The notes under the pieces were generated by a model that saw only the letters and a list, made by a program, of their open reading frames with translations, ran no database searches and was not told the origin of the DNA. Both the position numbers and the translations under genes were made by a program. A stretch of 64,000 bases of DNA from Oxalobacteraceae bacterium (GTDB taxonomy: Bacteria; Pseudomonadota; Gammaproteobacteria; Burkholderiales; Burkholderiaceae_D): the NCBI GenBank assembly GCA_947454305.1, contig CANGJE010000004.1:1-64000 (forward strand), in the 5' to 3' direction. Shown piece by piece: positions 41,486 through 51,842 of this stretch. Position 1 is the first letter of the stretch; each line of letters starts with the position of its first letter.

Positions 41486-41508
41486 AATCGGCGGTTCGGG
41501 TTGACGCT

Positions 41509-41522
41509 TGCAAGATATTGCA
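41509..41522. promoter_or_regulatory. Candidate BoxR operator in the boxR-boxD intergenic region
   Basis: TGCAAGATATTGCA (TGCA-N6-TGCA) 24 bp from the boxR start; further TGCA at 41540. Confidence 0.55.
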
Positions 41523-41763
41523 TTTAGTATCGTGTGAAATGCATTATAAGTTATTGAGGAGATGCTGATTTATCGGGTGTTTTATGGCGAGCCAGCGTAG
41601 CTGTGCGACGTGGGCCCAAGCAAATCAATAGCTTAGCCTCCGTAAATTATCCGAGAAATATCCGGTTTTTATATAAACAGTGCCTCCTTAGTCGAAAAAG
41701 CAATGAACACACACTCAAGCCTATGCTCCGGGCTTTCATTAAACATCACAGGACTCTGAACGC

Positions 41764-43332
41764 ATGACACCGTTTCTAAATAATTACTTACATGGCCAAT
41801 GGCAGCCAGAAGCTCCGGTAGCACACACCCTGCTCGATCCTGTCACTGGCGAGGCGTTGGCGCGCACTGGTGGCGCAGCGCAGGGTTTGAATGATGCTTT
41901 CGCATTTGCTCGTAATGAGGGCCGGCTCGCATTACAAGCTATGAGTTACGGCCAACGTGCCGCGATGCTGGCAGAGACTGTAAAAGTACTGCAAGCAAAT
42001 CGCGATGAGTACTACGCCATCTCATTAGCGAATTCAGGCACCGTGAAAAATGATTCAGCGGTCGATATCGAAGGTGGGCTGTTCACGTTAGGTTTTTACG
42101 CGAAGCTGGGCGCTGCATTAGGTGATGCACGCACCCTAACCGATGGCGCTGCAGGCATACTCTCTAAAGATCAGTTGTTTCAGTCACAGCATGTGATGGT
42201 GCCAATTAAAGGAATCGCACTCTTCATCAATGCCTTTAATTTTCCTAGTTGGGGTTTGTGGGAAAAAGCGGCACCGGCCCTGCTCTCTGGCGTACCCGTC
42301 GTCATCAAACCAGCAACCGTCACCGCATGGCTCACCCACCGCATGGTGAGTGATGTCATTAATGCTGGTGTACTACCCAAAGGTGCGTTGTCTATCGTGT
42401 GCGGTAACTCAACAGGCTTATTAGATGCGCTCACACCATTTGATGTTCTATCGTTTACCGGTTCAGCCGATACAGCGACAACGATACGATCACACACTGC
42501 GATTGCGCGCGACTCGGTACGCGCCAATATTGAAGCCGATAGTTTGAATGTCACTATCCTCGGTGAAGACGCTACACCCGGCAGTGCCGCATTTGATTTG
42601 TATGTCGATAATTTAGCACGTGACATGACAATTAAAAGTGGTCAGCGTTGTACCGCTCCGCGTCGTGCACTGGTTCCTAAAGCGTATATGCATGCAGTGG
42701 CTGAAGCAGTGGCAGGCAAACTCGCTGCCATACGCGTTGGTAATCCGCGCAATCCAGAAACGGCCATGGGTGCGTTAGTCAGCCGCGATCAATTCAATAG
42801 TGTGCAAGAAGGTCTACATCACCTTGCGTCAGAAAGCAGCGTGCTATTCGATGGTGCGGCTCAGCCACTGCTTGATGCCGATGCAAGGTCTGCGTGCGTT
42901 GCACCCACATTACTCGGTGTGCGCGATGCTGATGCAGCGGTTGAAGTTCATAGACATGAAGTATTTGGTCCCGTGTCGTCATTAATCGGCTATCGCGATG
43001 CACATCATGCAACCGATATCGCACATCGCGGTCAAGGCTCGCTCGTAGCATCCATCTATAGCGCTGACAATGCATGGATGGCTGACGTCGCAGAACCGTT
43101 AGCTGCCTCGCACGGCCGTGTCCATGTGGTGAGCCCAGAGGTTGGAAAAACACAAACCGGCCATGGCAATGTGATGCCCGGTTCGATACACGGCGGCCCT
43201 GGGCGTGCCGGTGGTGGTGAAGAACTTGGTGGATTACGTGCACTGAATTTTTATCACCGTAAAAGCGCGATACAAGGCCCAGCATCAGTTATCGAACTCA
43301 TGACTAAGCACAGCACAGGATTTAATGTATAG
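41764..43332 (+). CDS. boxD: 3,4-dehydroadipyl-CoA semialdehyde dehydrogenase BoxD
   Basis: Aldehyde dehydrogenase fold (FINAFNFPSWGLWEKAAPALL, SFTGSADTA), box cluster context. Confidence 0.88.
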   Translation: MTPFLNNYLHGQWQPEAPVAHTLLDPVTGEALARTGGAAQGLNDAFAFARNEGRLALQAMSYGQRAAMLAETVKVLQANRDEYYAISLANSGTVKNDSAVDIEGGLFTLGFYAKLGAALGDARTLTDGAAGILSKDQLFQSQHVMVPIKGIALFINAFNFPSWGLWEKAAPALLSGVPVVIKPATVTAWLTHRMVSDVINAGVLPKGALSIVCGNSTGLLDALTPFDVLSFTGSADTATTIRSHTAIARDSVRANIEADSLNVTILGEDATPGSAAFDLYVDNLARDMTIKSGQRCTAPRRALVPKAYMHAVAEAVAGKLAAIRVGNPRNPETAMGALVSRDQFNSVQEGLHHLASESSVLFDGAAQPLLDADARSACVAPTLLGVRDADAAVEVHRHEVFGPVSSLIGYRDAHHATDIAHRGQGSLVASIYSADNAWMADVAEPLAASHGRVHVVSPEVGKTQTGHGNVMPGSIHGGPGRAGGGEELGGLRALNFYHRKSAIQGPASVIELMTKHSTGFNV

Positions 43333-43433
43333 GCGAGATGAATAAAAATAAAGGCTAAAAAATTAACCTTTATTCGAATGCAGATTCAAAGCTAGGCACA
43401 TAAAAAATAACGCCGGCTGGAGGAGACAAACGC

Positions 43434-44987
43434 ATGACCACACAGCACGCTGATTTACCGCAGCGCTTTAATTTTGCGCATCATATTCTGACGCTTAATC
43501 AGGGCAGAAAAAATAAACTCGCCTTTCGCGATGATCATCGCGAATTGAGTTATGGCGAACTTGATCTGAAAGTTCGCCAGTTTGCCGCTGGTCTATTGGC
43601 TCATGGTATACAACCTGAACAACGCATTCTGCTGGTCATGCACGACAGCATTGATATGCCGGTCGCATTTTTAGGTGCGCTGTTTGCAGGAGTGATTCCT
43701 GTTCCCGTCAACACGCTGCTACCTGCTGATAACTATGCTTACATGATGAAGCATAGCGAGGCAAAGATGATCGTTGTCTCTGAAGCTTTACTCCCTACGG
43801 TGAAAGAAGCGTTAACACTAGCGAATCAGACGACTCCCGTCGTGGTAACAGGTCAGGCAGTAACCAGGGCCGAAATTTCTTTCAGCGATCTACTTGATGC
43901 TAATCCACTGGCTATCGATCAACACGCTGATACGCATGCTGATCAATTTGCTTTTTGGTTGTATTCCAGCGGTTCGACAGGTCAACCCAAAGGGGCTGTG
44001 CATACGCATGCCAATTTGTACTGGACAGCTGAGTTGTATGGCAAACCTGTGCTGGGCTTAACAGAAGATGATGTCGTTTTTTCTGCTGCAAAATTATTTT
44101 TTGCGTATGGCCTGGGTAACGCGCTGACCTTCCCACTCTCTGTCGGTGCATCCACGCTATTAATGGCTGAACGTGCAACACCGGCTTCCGTGTTTGAGCG
44201 CTTAGTCAACCATCGACCCACTATTTTTTACGGCGTACCGACGTTGTATGTCGCCATGCTAGCCGCTGCCGATTTACCTAAACAATCTGACGTCGCTCTG
44301 CGACTATGTGCATCAGCGGGTGAAGCGCTACCACGCGAGATCGGTGAAAAATTCAGCGCGCATTTTGGTTGCGATGTCTTGGATGGTCTCGGCTCAACTG
44401 AAATGCTGCACATCTTTTTATCGAATCGATCAGGCAAAGTACGTTACGGTACGACGGGCACACCCGTTCCTGGTTATGAAATGGAATTGCGCGATGAGTT
44501 AGGTCATGCCGTATCGGTGGGTAATGTCGGCGATCTATATATTAAAGGTCCCAGCGCTGCGCACTTGTATTGGACAGATCGCACTAAATCAATCGCCACC
44601 TTTCAAGGGCCGTGGGTAAAGAGTGGTGATAAATATAGTATCGATGAAGAAGGCTACTACACCTATGCTGGACGTAGTGACGACATGCTCAAAGTTAGTG
44701 GCCAGTATGTCTCACCGATAGAAGTCGAATCTGCACTGATGGGTCATGACGCCGTGTTGGAATGCGCGGTCGTTGGTAAATCCGATGGGCAAGGCTTAAT
44801 CAAAACGATTGCTTATGTAGTGCTACGCGATAAAAATCATGATGTCAGCACCATGGAGGTTGAATTAAAAACCTTTGTGAAAACTCGCCTCACACCGCAC
44901 AAATATCCACGCGAAATTGTATTTGTTGATGATCTACCCAAAACAGCCACAGGCAAGATACAACGCTTCCGATTACGTGAATTATAA
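43434..44987 (+). CDS. bclA: Benzoate-CoA ligase
   Basis: AMP-binding YSSGSTGQPKGAVHTHANLYWTAE; C-terminal PKTATGKIQRFRLRE; next to boxD. Confidence 0.9.
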   Translation: MTTQHADLPQRFNFAHHILTLNQGRKNKLAFRDDHRELSYGELDLKVRQFAAGLLAHGIQPEQRILLVMHDSIDMPVAFLGALFAGVIPVPVNTLLPADNYAYMMKHSEAKMIVVSEALLPTVKEALTLANQTTPVVVTGQAVTRAEISFSDLLDANPLAIDQHADTHADQFAFWLYSSGSTGQPKGAVHTHANLYWTAELYGKPVLGLTEDDVVFSAAKLFFAYGLGNALTFPLSVGASTLLMAERATPASVFERLVNHRPTIFYGVPTLYVAMLAAADLPKQSDVALRLCASAGEALPREIGEKFSAHFGCDVLDGLGSTEMLHIFLSNRSGKVRYGTTGTPVPGYEMELRDELGHAVSVGNVGDLYIKGPSAAHLYWTDRTKSIATFQGPWVKSGDKYSIDEEGYYTYAGRSDDMLKVSGQYVSPIEVESALMGHDAVLECAVVGKSDGQGLIKTIAYVVLRDKNHDVSTMEVELKTFVKTRLTPHKYPREIVFVDDLPKTATGKIQRFRLREL

Positions 44988-44989
44988 AA

Positions 44990-45778
44990 TTGCTGGATTT
45001 ATCTATGCATGCAGCGCTACGCTGGAACGATCGCGACATCCGCGTTGAATATCAATGGGTAGGTGATACCAATCCGTCTGCACCCGTCATGGTTTTTCTC
45101 CACGAAGGTTTAGGTTCGGTCGCACTGTGGAAAGAATTTCCTGACACCTTATGCCACCGCTTACAGTTGCGCGGATTAGTGTATTCCCGCCCTGGTTATG
45201 GCTCATCAACACCGCGAGCTTCTGACGAACACTGGGGTAAGGATTTCATGCATCAACAAGCATGGGATGTTTTGCCTGGTCTACTATCGACGCTGAATGT
45301 AAAAAAGCCTTGGTTATTTGGTCACAGTGATGGTGGCTCGATTGCTTTGCTATACGCATCTAAATTTACAACTGAATGCGCGGGCATGATTGTTGTCGCA
45401 CCCCACATCATGGTGGAGGACATCAGCATTAGCAGCATTACTGAAGCACGTCAGACTTATCAGCACGCCGGACTACGCGAGAAACTCGCGCGCTATCATG
45501 GCGATGTAGATTCTGCTTTTTATGGATGGAATGATGCCTGGCTCAGTCCTGCATTTCGCGACTGGTCAATTGAATCAAGCTTATCATCGATACGTTGCCC
45601 ACTACTAGCTATTCAGGGTGAACAAGATGAGTATGGAACTCTGCGCCAAATTCGTGACATAAAAGTTCACTTACCCCATACCGCTGTGCTCGCGTTAGCT
45701 GATTGCGGACACTCACCTCATCGCGATCAACCTGAAGCGTTAATCAAAGCGGTATCGCAATTTATCGCGCAGCATTAA
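44990..45778 (+). CDS. Alpha/beta hydrolase
   Basis: FLHEGLGSVALWKEFP, GHSDGGSIAL, DCGHSPHRDQPEA. Confidence 0.85.
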   Translation: MLDLSMHAALRWNDRDIRVEYQWVGDTNPSAPVMVFLHEGLGSVALWKEFPDTLCHRLQLRGLVYSRPGYGSSTPRASDEHWGKDFMHQQAWDVLPGLLSTLNVKKPWLFGHSDGGSIALLYASKFTTECAGMIVVAPHIMVEDISISSITEARQTYQHAGLREKLARYHGDVDSAFYGWNDAWLSPAFRDWSIESSLSSIRCPLLAIQGEQDEYGTLRQIRDIKVHLPHTAVLALADCGHSPHRDQPEALIKAVSQFIAQH

Positions 45779-47304
45779 TCAAACTTCGTACCGCTAGCTA
45801 CCTTGCGTCGAATTAAAGGCGAGACGCGATAGCGATCTTCACCGTACTCTGCCGCTAAATTTTGCAGCACGCGCATCACAAGAGTAAGTCCTATGCGCTC
45901 TGCCCATGCCAGCGGTCCGATAGGATAGTTAACTCCCTTCTGCATCGCCAAATTAGCATCTGCTGCACTACATACGCCTTGATTCACGGCATCAGCTGCT
46001 TCATTCGCCAACATCGCTACGGTACGCATCACCACCATGCCCGGCACATCGCGCAGCATCGTGACTCGATAGCCCGCAGCTTGCAGCACACCTATCAACA
46101 CTGCTTGCGCTGCAGGTGAACACTGAGCCGCCACGGCCACTGCCAAACGCGTACACGTTGGACTATCGAATGCCAAATCCATCAACACGGTGTCAGCATG
46201 ACCTGACTCAGATGCACGCACGGTCGCGCTGCGTCCATCCGTTAAATGCAGTGATGCGCCATTCAGTGTGATGACAGGCGTGTCATCTCCGTGAGCCTCA
46301 TGCCATTCAATCGCATGACCAGCCGCGCTGAGTCGCGCAGCGATAGCTTCTGCTAGAGATGAATTGCGCAAGAAAGAAGGTGTGCCGCTATAGGTGCATT
46401 CAGCGTACTCGTGCGGCACCGGTGCAGCCACATCCGGTCCATACGAATAAAATCCACGACCGGATTTACGACCTAAAAATCCTGCATTCAACAACTCTTT
46501 TTGAATGATTGACGGTGTAAATCGCGGATCATTGTAGTAAGCCTCAAACACTGATTGAGTGACAGCGAAATTTACATCATGCCCAATCAGATCCATCAGC
46601 TCGAATGGACCCATACGAAAACCACCGGACTCTCGCATCACAGCATCAATGGATGCAGGCTCAGCCGCTTGTTCAAGCAAGAGACGTAAGGCTTCTGCAT
46701 AAAATGGACGCGCCACACGATTAACAATGAAACCAGGCGTAGACGTTGCCCGTACCGGCAACTTGCCCCAGGACTTGGCCGTGGCATCAATACAGTTCGC
46801 GACCGCTGGTGACGTCGCTAAACCGCTAATAACTTCTACCAGCGCCATCAAGGGCACGGGATTAAAAAAATGCATACCAACCAAACGCGATGGATGGTTC
46901 AATTTGGCCGCGATGGATGTAATCGATATCGATGATGTATTGGTCGCCAACACGCAGTCGCTACTAACAATCGCTTCGAGTGAAGCAAACAACTGCTGCT
47001 TCGCCTCTACATTTTCTACGATTGCCTCGACGACTAACGCAGCTTGTTTAAATTCGTTTAACGATGCAGCCGCATGCAGGCGTGACGCTGCCCCACTGGC
47101 CTGCTCAGATGTCATGCGCCCTTTGTCAACCAAGCTGGTGAATACTTTGTGTATTGAGTCGCAGGCCGCTTGTGCAGCACCCTCTCGCGCATCGAATAAC
47201 AGGACGCTGTGACCCGCTACCGCAGCCACCTGCGCTATGCCTGTACCCATGGCGCCACTTCCCACCACACCGATCACACTCGTTAAACTAAGGGCTTCTG
47301 ACAT
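45775..47304 (-). CDS. 3-hydroxyacyl-CoA dehydrogenase (PaaH-like)
   Basis: VVGSGAMGTGIAQVAAVAGH, GMHFFNPVPLMALVEVI; duplicated C-terminal domain. Confidence 0.9.
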   Translation of the reverse strand: MSEALSLTSVIGVVGSGAMGTGIAQVAAVAGHSVLLFDAREGAAQAACDSIHKVFTSLVDKGRMTSEQASGAASRLHAAASLNEFKQAALVVEAIVENVEAKQQLFASLEAIVSSDCVLATNTSSISITSIAAKLNHPSRLVGMHFFNPVPLMALVEVISGLATSPAVANCIDATAKSWGKLPVRATSTPGFIVNRVARPFYAEALRLLLEQAAEPASIDAVMRESGGFRMGPFELMDLIGHDVNFAVTQSVFEAYYNDPRFTPSIIQKELLNAGFLGRKSGRGFYSYGPDVAAPVPHEYAECTYSGTPSFLRNSSLAEAIAARLSAAGHAIEWHEAHGDDTPVITLNGASLHLTDGRSATVRASESGHADTVLMDLAFDSPTCTRLAVAVAAQCSPAAQAVLIGVLQAAGYRVTMLRDVPGMVVMRTVAMLANEAADAVNQGVCSAADANLAMQKGVNYPIGPLAWAERIGLTLVMRVLQNLAAEYGEDRYRVSPLIRRKVASGTKFD

Positions 47305-47528
47305 TCGAAAATCCTAAACGATTAAATTAAAATTTTTAGATAGCAGCAACATTATCGCAGCACTGATCTTTCAGTAAAAATTACCTCGATATTTCTAAGG
47401 TCTATTCGGTACAGCCTGTACTACAATTAGGGCACGTTACATCTAGTTTGTGTAATAAACGGCTGCCAGTCGCTGTGCGAACGAGCACTTGCCGGATTTG
47501 AAACTCACCCTTAGTCAAAGAGAGTCTA

Positions 47529-48548
47529 ATGAAACTATTATTTCCACGTGCATTACTCGTTCTGATGGCCTGCTTGCTGCCAGCACTGGTATCAGCACAG
47601 ACGATTACGCTTAAGGTTCATCATTTTCTGCCAGCAGGCTCTACGGCTCATAAGAATTTTATGGTGCCTTGGTGCGCCAAGATAGAAAAAGAATCGGCAG
47701 GCAAACTCAAATGCCAGATCTATCCTTCTATGCAAATGGGCGGCTCACCACCACAGCTGTTTGATCAAGCGAAAGATGGCGTAGTGGATATCGTCTGGAC
47801 CGTGCCAGGTTACCAGGCAGGACGCTTTCTTGTGACAGAGGCTTTCGAGTTACCTTTCATGGTGCAAGATTCTGAGCGCGCTAGTCGCGGCTTGTGGAAT
47901 TACGCGATGAAAAATGCGACCGCTGAATACAAAGGCGTGAAACCCATTTTGTTTCACTTGCATGATGGCGCACTACTGCACACGACAAAAAAGCAAATCA
48001 AAACTATTGATGATTTCAAAGGCTTGAAGATACGCGCGCCGAACCGTCAAGCCTCAAAAATGGTCGCTGCGCTTGGAGCCACACCCGTACCTATGCCACT
48101 GCCGCAAGCTGCAGAAGCTCTCTCTAAAGGCGTGATTGATGGAGCGATGATTCCATGGGAAGTTATCCCCACGATGAAATTTGAAGAAATCGCAAAATTT
48201 CATACCGAGGGCGCGCCCGGCGAAGCACAAATGTCGAATACCGCTTTTGTGTTTGCAATGAATCAGGCAAAGTACGACAGCTTGCCACCTGAGTTGAAAA
48301 AAATTATTGATGCTAATAGCGGACCAGAGATGTCGGCATGGGTAGGTAAAGTGTTTGTTGACGATATCGCGCCGGGACGCAAGTCGGCTGAATTACGCAA
48401 AAACACCTTCTATACCTTGCCAGCAGCTGAAATAAAACGCTGGGAGGCTGCCACCGCTAGTGTTGCTGAAGAATGGGTTAAAGAAGTGACTAGTAAAGGG
48501 TTTGATGGCAAGCGCTTATTGGATGAAGCAAAAGCCGCATCCAAATAA
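47529..48548 (+). CDS. TRAP transporter substrate-binding protein, DctP family
   Basis: Signal peptide; FKGLKIRAPNRQASKMVAALGATPVPMPLPQAAEALSKGVIDGAMIPWEV. Confidence 0.92.
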   Translation: MKLLFPRALLVLMACLLPALVSAQTITLKVHHFLPAGSTAHKNFMVPWCAKIEKESAGKLKCQIYPSMQMGGSPPQLFDQAKDGVVDIVWTVPGYQAGRFLVTEAFELPFMVQDSERASRGLWNYAMKNATAEYKGVKPILFHLHDGALLHTTKKQIKTIDDFKGLKIRAPNRQASKMVAALGATPVPMPLPQAAEALSKGVIDGAMIPWEVIPTMKFEEIAKFHTEGAPGEAQMSNTAFVFAMNQAKYDSLPPELKKIIDANSGPEMSAWVGKVFVDDIAPGRKSAELRKNTFYTLPAAEIKRWEAATASVAEEWVKEVTSKGFDGKRLLDEAKAASK

Positions 48549-48570
48549 TCTGATAGAAAATATGTGAAAT

Positions 48571-48606
48571 AAAAAAAGCCCGGATGATATCTCCGGGCTT
48601 TTTTTT
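48571..48606 (+). terminator. Rho-independent terminator after dctP
   Basis: AAAAAAAGCCCGGATGATATCTCCGGGCTTTTTTTT. Confidence 0.88.
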
Positions 48607-48633
48607 AAATGAGGTCTCAACTAAACAAAGACA

Positions 48634-49209
48634 TTAATTCGCGACTTTGGCCGAGCCGGTTCGTGATGAAACAGCGAGCTTAGAATTTTCAATCTCTGCC
48701 GCAAACACTGCGAGCAAAGTTGGGTTGACGTTACCCATTGCCTTCACAGCTTTTTCAGCCCAAATAAAATAATCTTGTTTGTGTTGTAAAGACCAACTCT
48801 TAGGTGCAGTTTTACTGCCTATTTGACGTACCGTTTCAATGATCTCTGCCAGCACCACCAACTTTGCTTTACGGGACAAAGACGGCATAACTAAGATACG
48901 CAGAGCTTTTCGAGTTGCTAAAGAAAACTTAACATTTTCTGTTAGCTCGGCAACGACCATTCCGACCTCAGGCCCAAATACCTGGGCGATTTCTTCATCA
49001 CTGGCACTAGTCAATTGTAAAGTCTGGCGCAGCACCGCAGCTAGAGTCAAAAAGGGATCAGACTCGCCACCCTCTTCCTGCAAAATTCGAATCAACTCCG
49101 TGCGATCAGGCACGCAGTAGATACCCGCATCACCCACAGGCTGCACGCCGCCAAATTTGCCTGCGCAAAAGGTGAGTGCTTTATCAATGAGTGAAGGGCT
49201 TTTCGTCAT
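48634..49209 (-). CDS. Degenerate RelA/SpoT (MESH1)-like HD protein
   Basis: LAAVLRQTLQLTSASDEEIAQVFGPEVGMVVAELTENVK and YFIWAEKAVKAMGNVNPTLLAVF fit the RSH hydrolase pattern but without the HD dyad. Confidence 0.6.
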   Translation of the reverse strand: MTKSPSLIDKALTFCAGKFGGVQPVGDAGIYCVPDRTELIRILQEEGGESDPFLTLAAVLRQTLQLTSASDEEIAQVFGPEVGMVVAELTENVKFSLATRKALRILVMPSLSRKAKLVVLAEIIETVRQIGSKTAPKSWSLQHKQDYFIWAEKAVKAMGNVNPTLLAVFAAEIENSKLAVSSRTGSAKVAN

Positions 49210-49413
49210 GGTGACAATAATATCGCGGATCGTTGATTGCTTGCGAATCGAGCTTACTCTATGTGCAGACTTGACGGCTAAGGCGCGACTGTAAATAACT
49301 TAGTATTCATAAATGGTAGCAGACAACCAACGTTTAAAATGTCAACATTCGTTTAGGTACAAGCCTTAAATACTAGTTATGGGCTTAATTACGTAAAATC
49401 GTAAAGGATAGGC

Positions 49414-49908
49414 ATGAACCTCAATCGCATTCATTTTTTCCTGGGCTGTTTTCTGTGGTTCGTTTCGTCGCTGGTGATCTCTACAGCTGCCGAGCTACCC
49501 ATGGCTGAAAACTTGCAAGCGGATGCTCAACAAGCTGCCGTCGACAAAAAACCGATAGTCTTGTTCTTCACCCTACCCAACTGCAGCTATTGCCGTATCG
49601 TGCGCTACGACTATTTTCTACCTTTACTCAAACAGCGCGCTGGTAATAACCAACCGATTATTCGTGAAATTTCAGTCACCGGGCAAAACCGTGTGACTCT
49701 CTTTGATGGGCAGCGCGTCACAGAAACCGAGCTTGCTGAGCGCTATAAAGTGCAAATGACTCCTTCGGTTCTATTTGTTAATCACGAAGGAGAAGTTGTG
49801 GGAAATTCTATCCTTGGCGGTGATCACACGAATTACATCGCCTTGTTTGATAAGTCATTAGCAGAGGCGAGTACAAAAATGGCAGGCAAACGCGTTCGGG
49901 TTAGATAG
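49414..49908 (+). CDS. Exported thioredoxin-fold protein
   Basis: Signal peptide; LFFTLPNCSYCRIVRYDYF (CxxC), QMTPSVLFVNHEGEVV cis-Pro. Confidence 0.82.
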   Translation: MNLNRIHFFLGCFLWFVSSLVISTAAELPMAENLQADAQQAAVDKKPIVLFFTLPNCSYCRIVRYDYFLPLLKQRAGNNQPIIREISVTGQNRVTLFDGQRVTETELAERYKVQMTPSVLFVNHEGEVVGNSILGGDHTNYIALFDKSLAEASTKMAGKRVRVR

Positions 49909-50085
49909 CCTCGCAAGCGGCACACTTCAAATTGATAGTCAGCCGAACATAAAATATTATCAATAGTGCAAAACATCACGGCTAAATACTTTGCGCTGGT
50001 ATAGTACGTGTGAACTCTCACACCGCATGCTAGCCACCGCTAGTGCATGCTGGATTAAAACTACATAAAACGCTGAGATCAACTA

Positions 50086-50877
50086 ATGACTGCAAGAATT
50101 TCACAGAGCTTAATAGGACAACGTGCGCTAGTTACTGGTGGCGCTTCTGGGATCGGCCTAGCTATTACACACGCACTGGTTGCGCAAGGCGCTAAAGTCA
50201 TAATCTGCGGCACGAAATCAGAAGCACTATCCGAGGCCAAAGCAGCGTTGCCAGAAATTCTTACCAGCGTAGCCGACATAACGCGTGAAGCGGACGTCCT
50301 AAAAATGTTTGCTGAGATCGACGCCGCCTGGGGTGGGCTCGACATACTAGTCAATAACGCTGGTATTGCCGGCCCCACGGCAGCCATAGAAAATATTACG
50401 CTCGCCGATTGGGCGCAATGCATGGACGTGAATTTAACCGGCACGTTCTTATGCACTCGAGGCGCCGTACCTTCTATGAAACAACAACGTAGCGGCAGCA
50501 TTATCAATATAGGCTCGGTCGCTAGCCGCTTAGGTTTTCCGCAGCGCTCACCCTACTCTGCTACAAAATATGGCGTGATTGGCCTCACCGAAACTTGGGC
50601 TACTGAACTTGGCCCGCATGGAATCCGCGTGAACGCCGTGTTACCCGGAATCGTCGAAGGACCGCGACAAGATCGCGTACTGTCAGCTAGCGCAAGCACA
50701 GCAGGTATCAGCGTCGATCAAATGCGAGAACGCGTATTGCAGCGAGTATCTCTGCGCAAAATGGTCAGCGCCGATGATGTTGCTGCGTCAGTTGTTTTTT
50801 TATGCTCATCCGCAGGTACATCCATTACCGGACAAAGTCTGTCAGTCGATGGCAATGTAGAGACGCTAGTGCGATAA
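50086..50877 (+). CDS. SDR family oxidoreductase
   Basis: TGGASGIG, NNAG, YSATKYG. Confidence 0.92.
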   Translation: MTARISQSLIGQRALVTGGASGIGLAITHALVAQGAKVIICGTKSEALSEAKAALPEILTSVADITREADVLKMFAEIDAAWGGLDILVNNAGIAGPTAAIENITLADWAQCMDVNLTGTFLCTRGAVPSMKQQRSGSIINIGSVASRLGFPQRSPYSATKYGVIGLTETWATELGPHGIRVNAVLPGIVEGPRQDRVLSASASTAGISVDQMRERVLQRVSLRKMVSADDVAASVVFLCSSAGTSITGQSLSVDGNVETLVR

Positions 50878-50940
50878 ATTAGCGCGCACCATTATTAATC
50901 ATTCGTATAAAACCAAATTAACTACTGAAGAAAATATATC

Positions 50941-51555
50941 GTGAAACAAGCGCTCGTAACTCTCGACATGGAAGGCGTGCTAACGCCAGAGATCTGGATA
51001 GCCGTTGCGGAAAAAACCGGGATTGCTGAATTGCGCCGTACCACGCGCGATGAACCCGACTACGACAAACTTATGCAAAGCAGATTAGCAATTCTTGATC
51101 AGCATGGATTGAAGCTATCTGAAATTCAAAAGGTCATTGGAACATTAGAACTACTGCCGGGCGCTCGCGCTTTTATGGACATCTTGCGCTCGCAAGTGCA
51201 GGTACTGATTTTATCTGACACCTTTGAACAATTTGCTGCGCCTTTCATGCGCCAGCTCGGTATGCCTACATTACTGTGCCATACGTTGATTGTAGAGAAC
51301 GACAAAATTGTTAATTACAAATTACGCCTGCCTGATCAAAAACGCGAAGCTGTTGCAGCATTTAAAAAACTGAACTACCGCGTGATTGCCGCCGGTGATT
51401 CATTTAATGATACGTCGATGTTGAAAGAAGCTGATGCAGGATTCTTGTTCCACGCACCGGACACTATCAAAGCTCAATTTCCTGAATTTAAAGCAGTCGA
51501 TGAGTACGACGACTTACTTGCATTGATCAACAAGGCAATACACCCCACGAACTGA
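50941..51555 (+). CDS. thrH: ThrH-like phosphoserine phosphatase / homoserine phosphotransferase
   Basis: LDMEGVLTPEIWIAVAEKTGI, LILSDTFEQFAAPFMRQLGMPTLLCH, YRVIAAGDSFNDTSML. Confidence 0.9.
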   Translation: MKQALVTLDMEGVLTPEIWIAVAEKTGIAELRRTTRDEPDYDKLMQSRLAILDQHGLKLSEIQKVIGTLELLPGARAFMDILRSQVQVLILSDTFEQFAAPFMRQLGMPTLLCHTLIVENDKIVNYKLRLPDQKREAVAAFKKLNYRVIAAGDSFNDTSMLKEADAGFLFHAPDTIKAQFPEFKAVDEYDDLLALINKAIHPTN

Positions 51556-51587
51556 TTGATGAACTGAATGATGATGCGGAGGACCTC

Positions 51588-51794
51588 ATGATTCCATGGC
51601 AAACTGTTTGGTACTATTTTTCACAATTTGTACTAATTCTTTTTTCGCTGATCGAGCTTTTACTAGCAGCCAAATTAGAGATGCCGAATTCGTTGATATC
51701 TCTGGTGCTTGGCGTAGTCCTAGCCGTGATCGCCTATCTGAAATACCGCCGACGCCGCCGACGCTACGAAACAGACTTCGAACAAGAATACTGA
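51588..51794 (+). CDS. Small membrane protein, 68 aa
   Basis: Two hydrophobic segments and basic Arg-rich tail (KYRRRRRRYETDF). Confidence 0.5.
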   Translation: MIPWQTVWYYFSQFVLILFSLIELLLAAKLEMPNSLISLVLGVVLAVIAYLKYRRRRRRYETDFEQEY

Positions 51795-51842
51795 AACATC
51801 CCAAACCAATAAAAATTAATTAATTTATTTTCAGAGAAACGT

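Noticed and set aside
43347-43374. AATAAAGG...CCTTTATT hairpin between boxD and the CoA ligase gene as a terminator
   Set aside because: AT-rich weak stem without a following T-run; likely chance.
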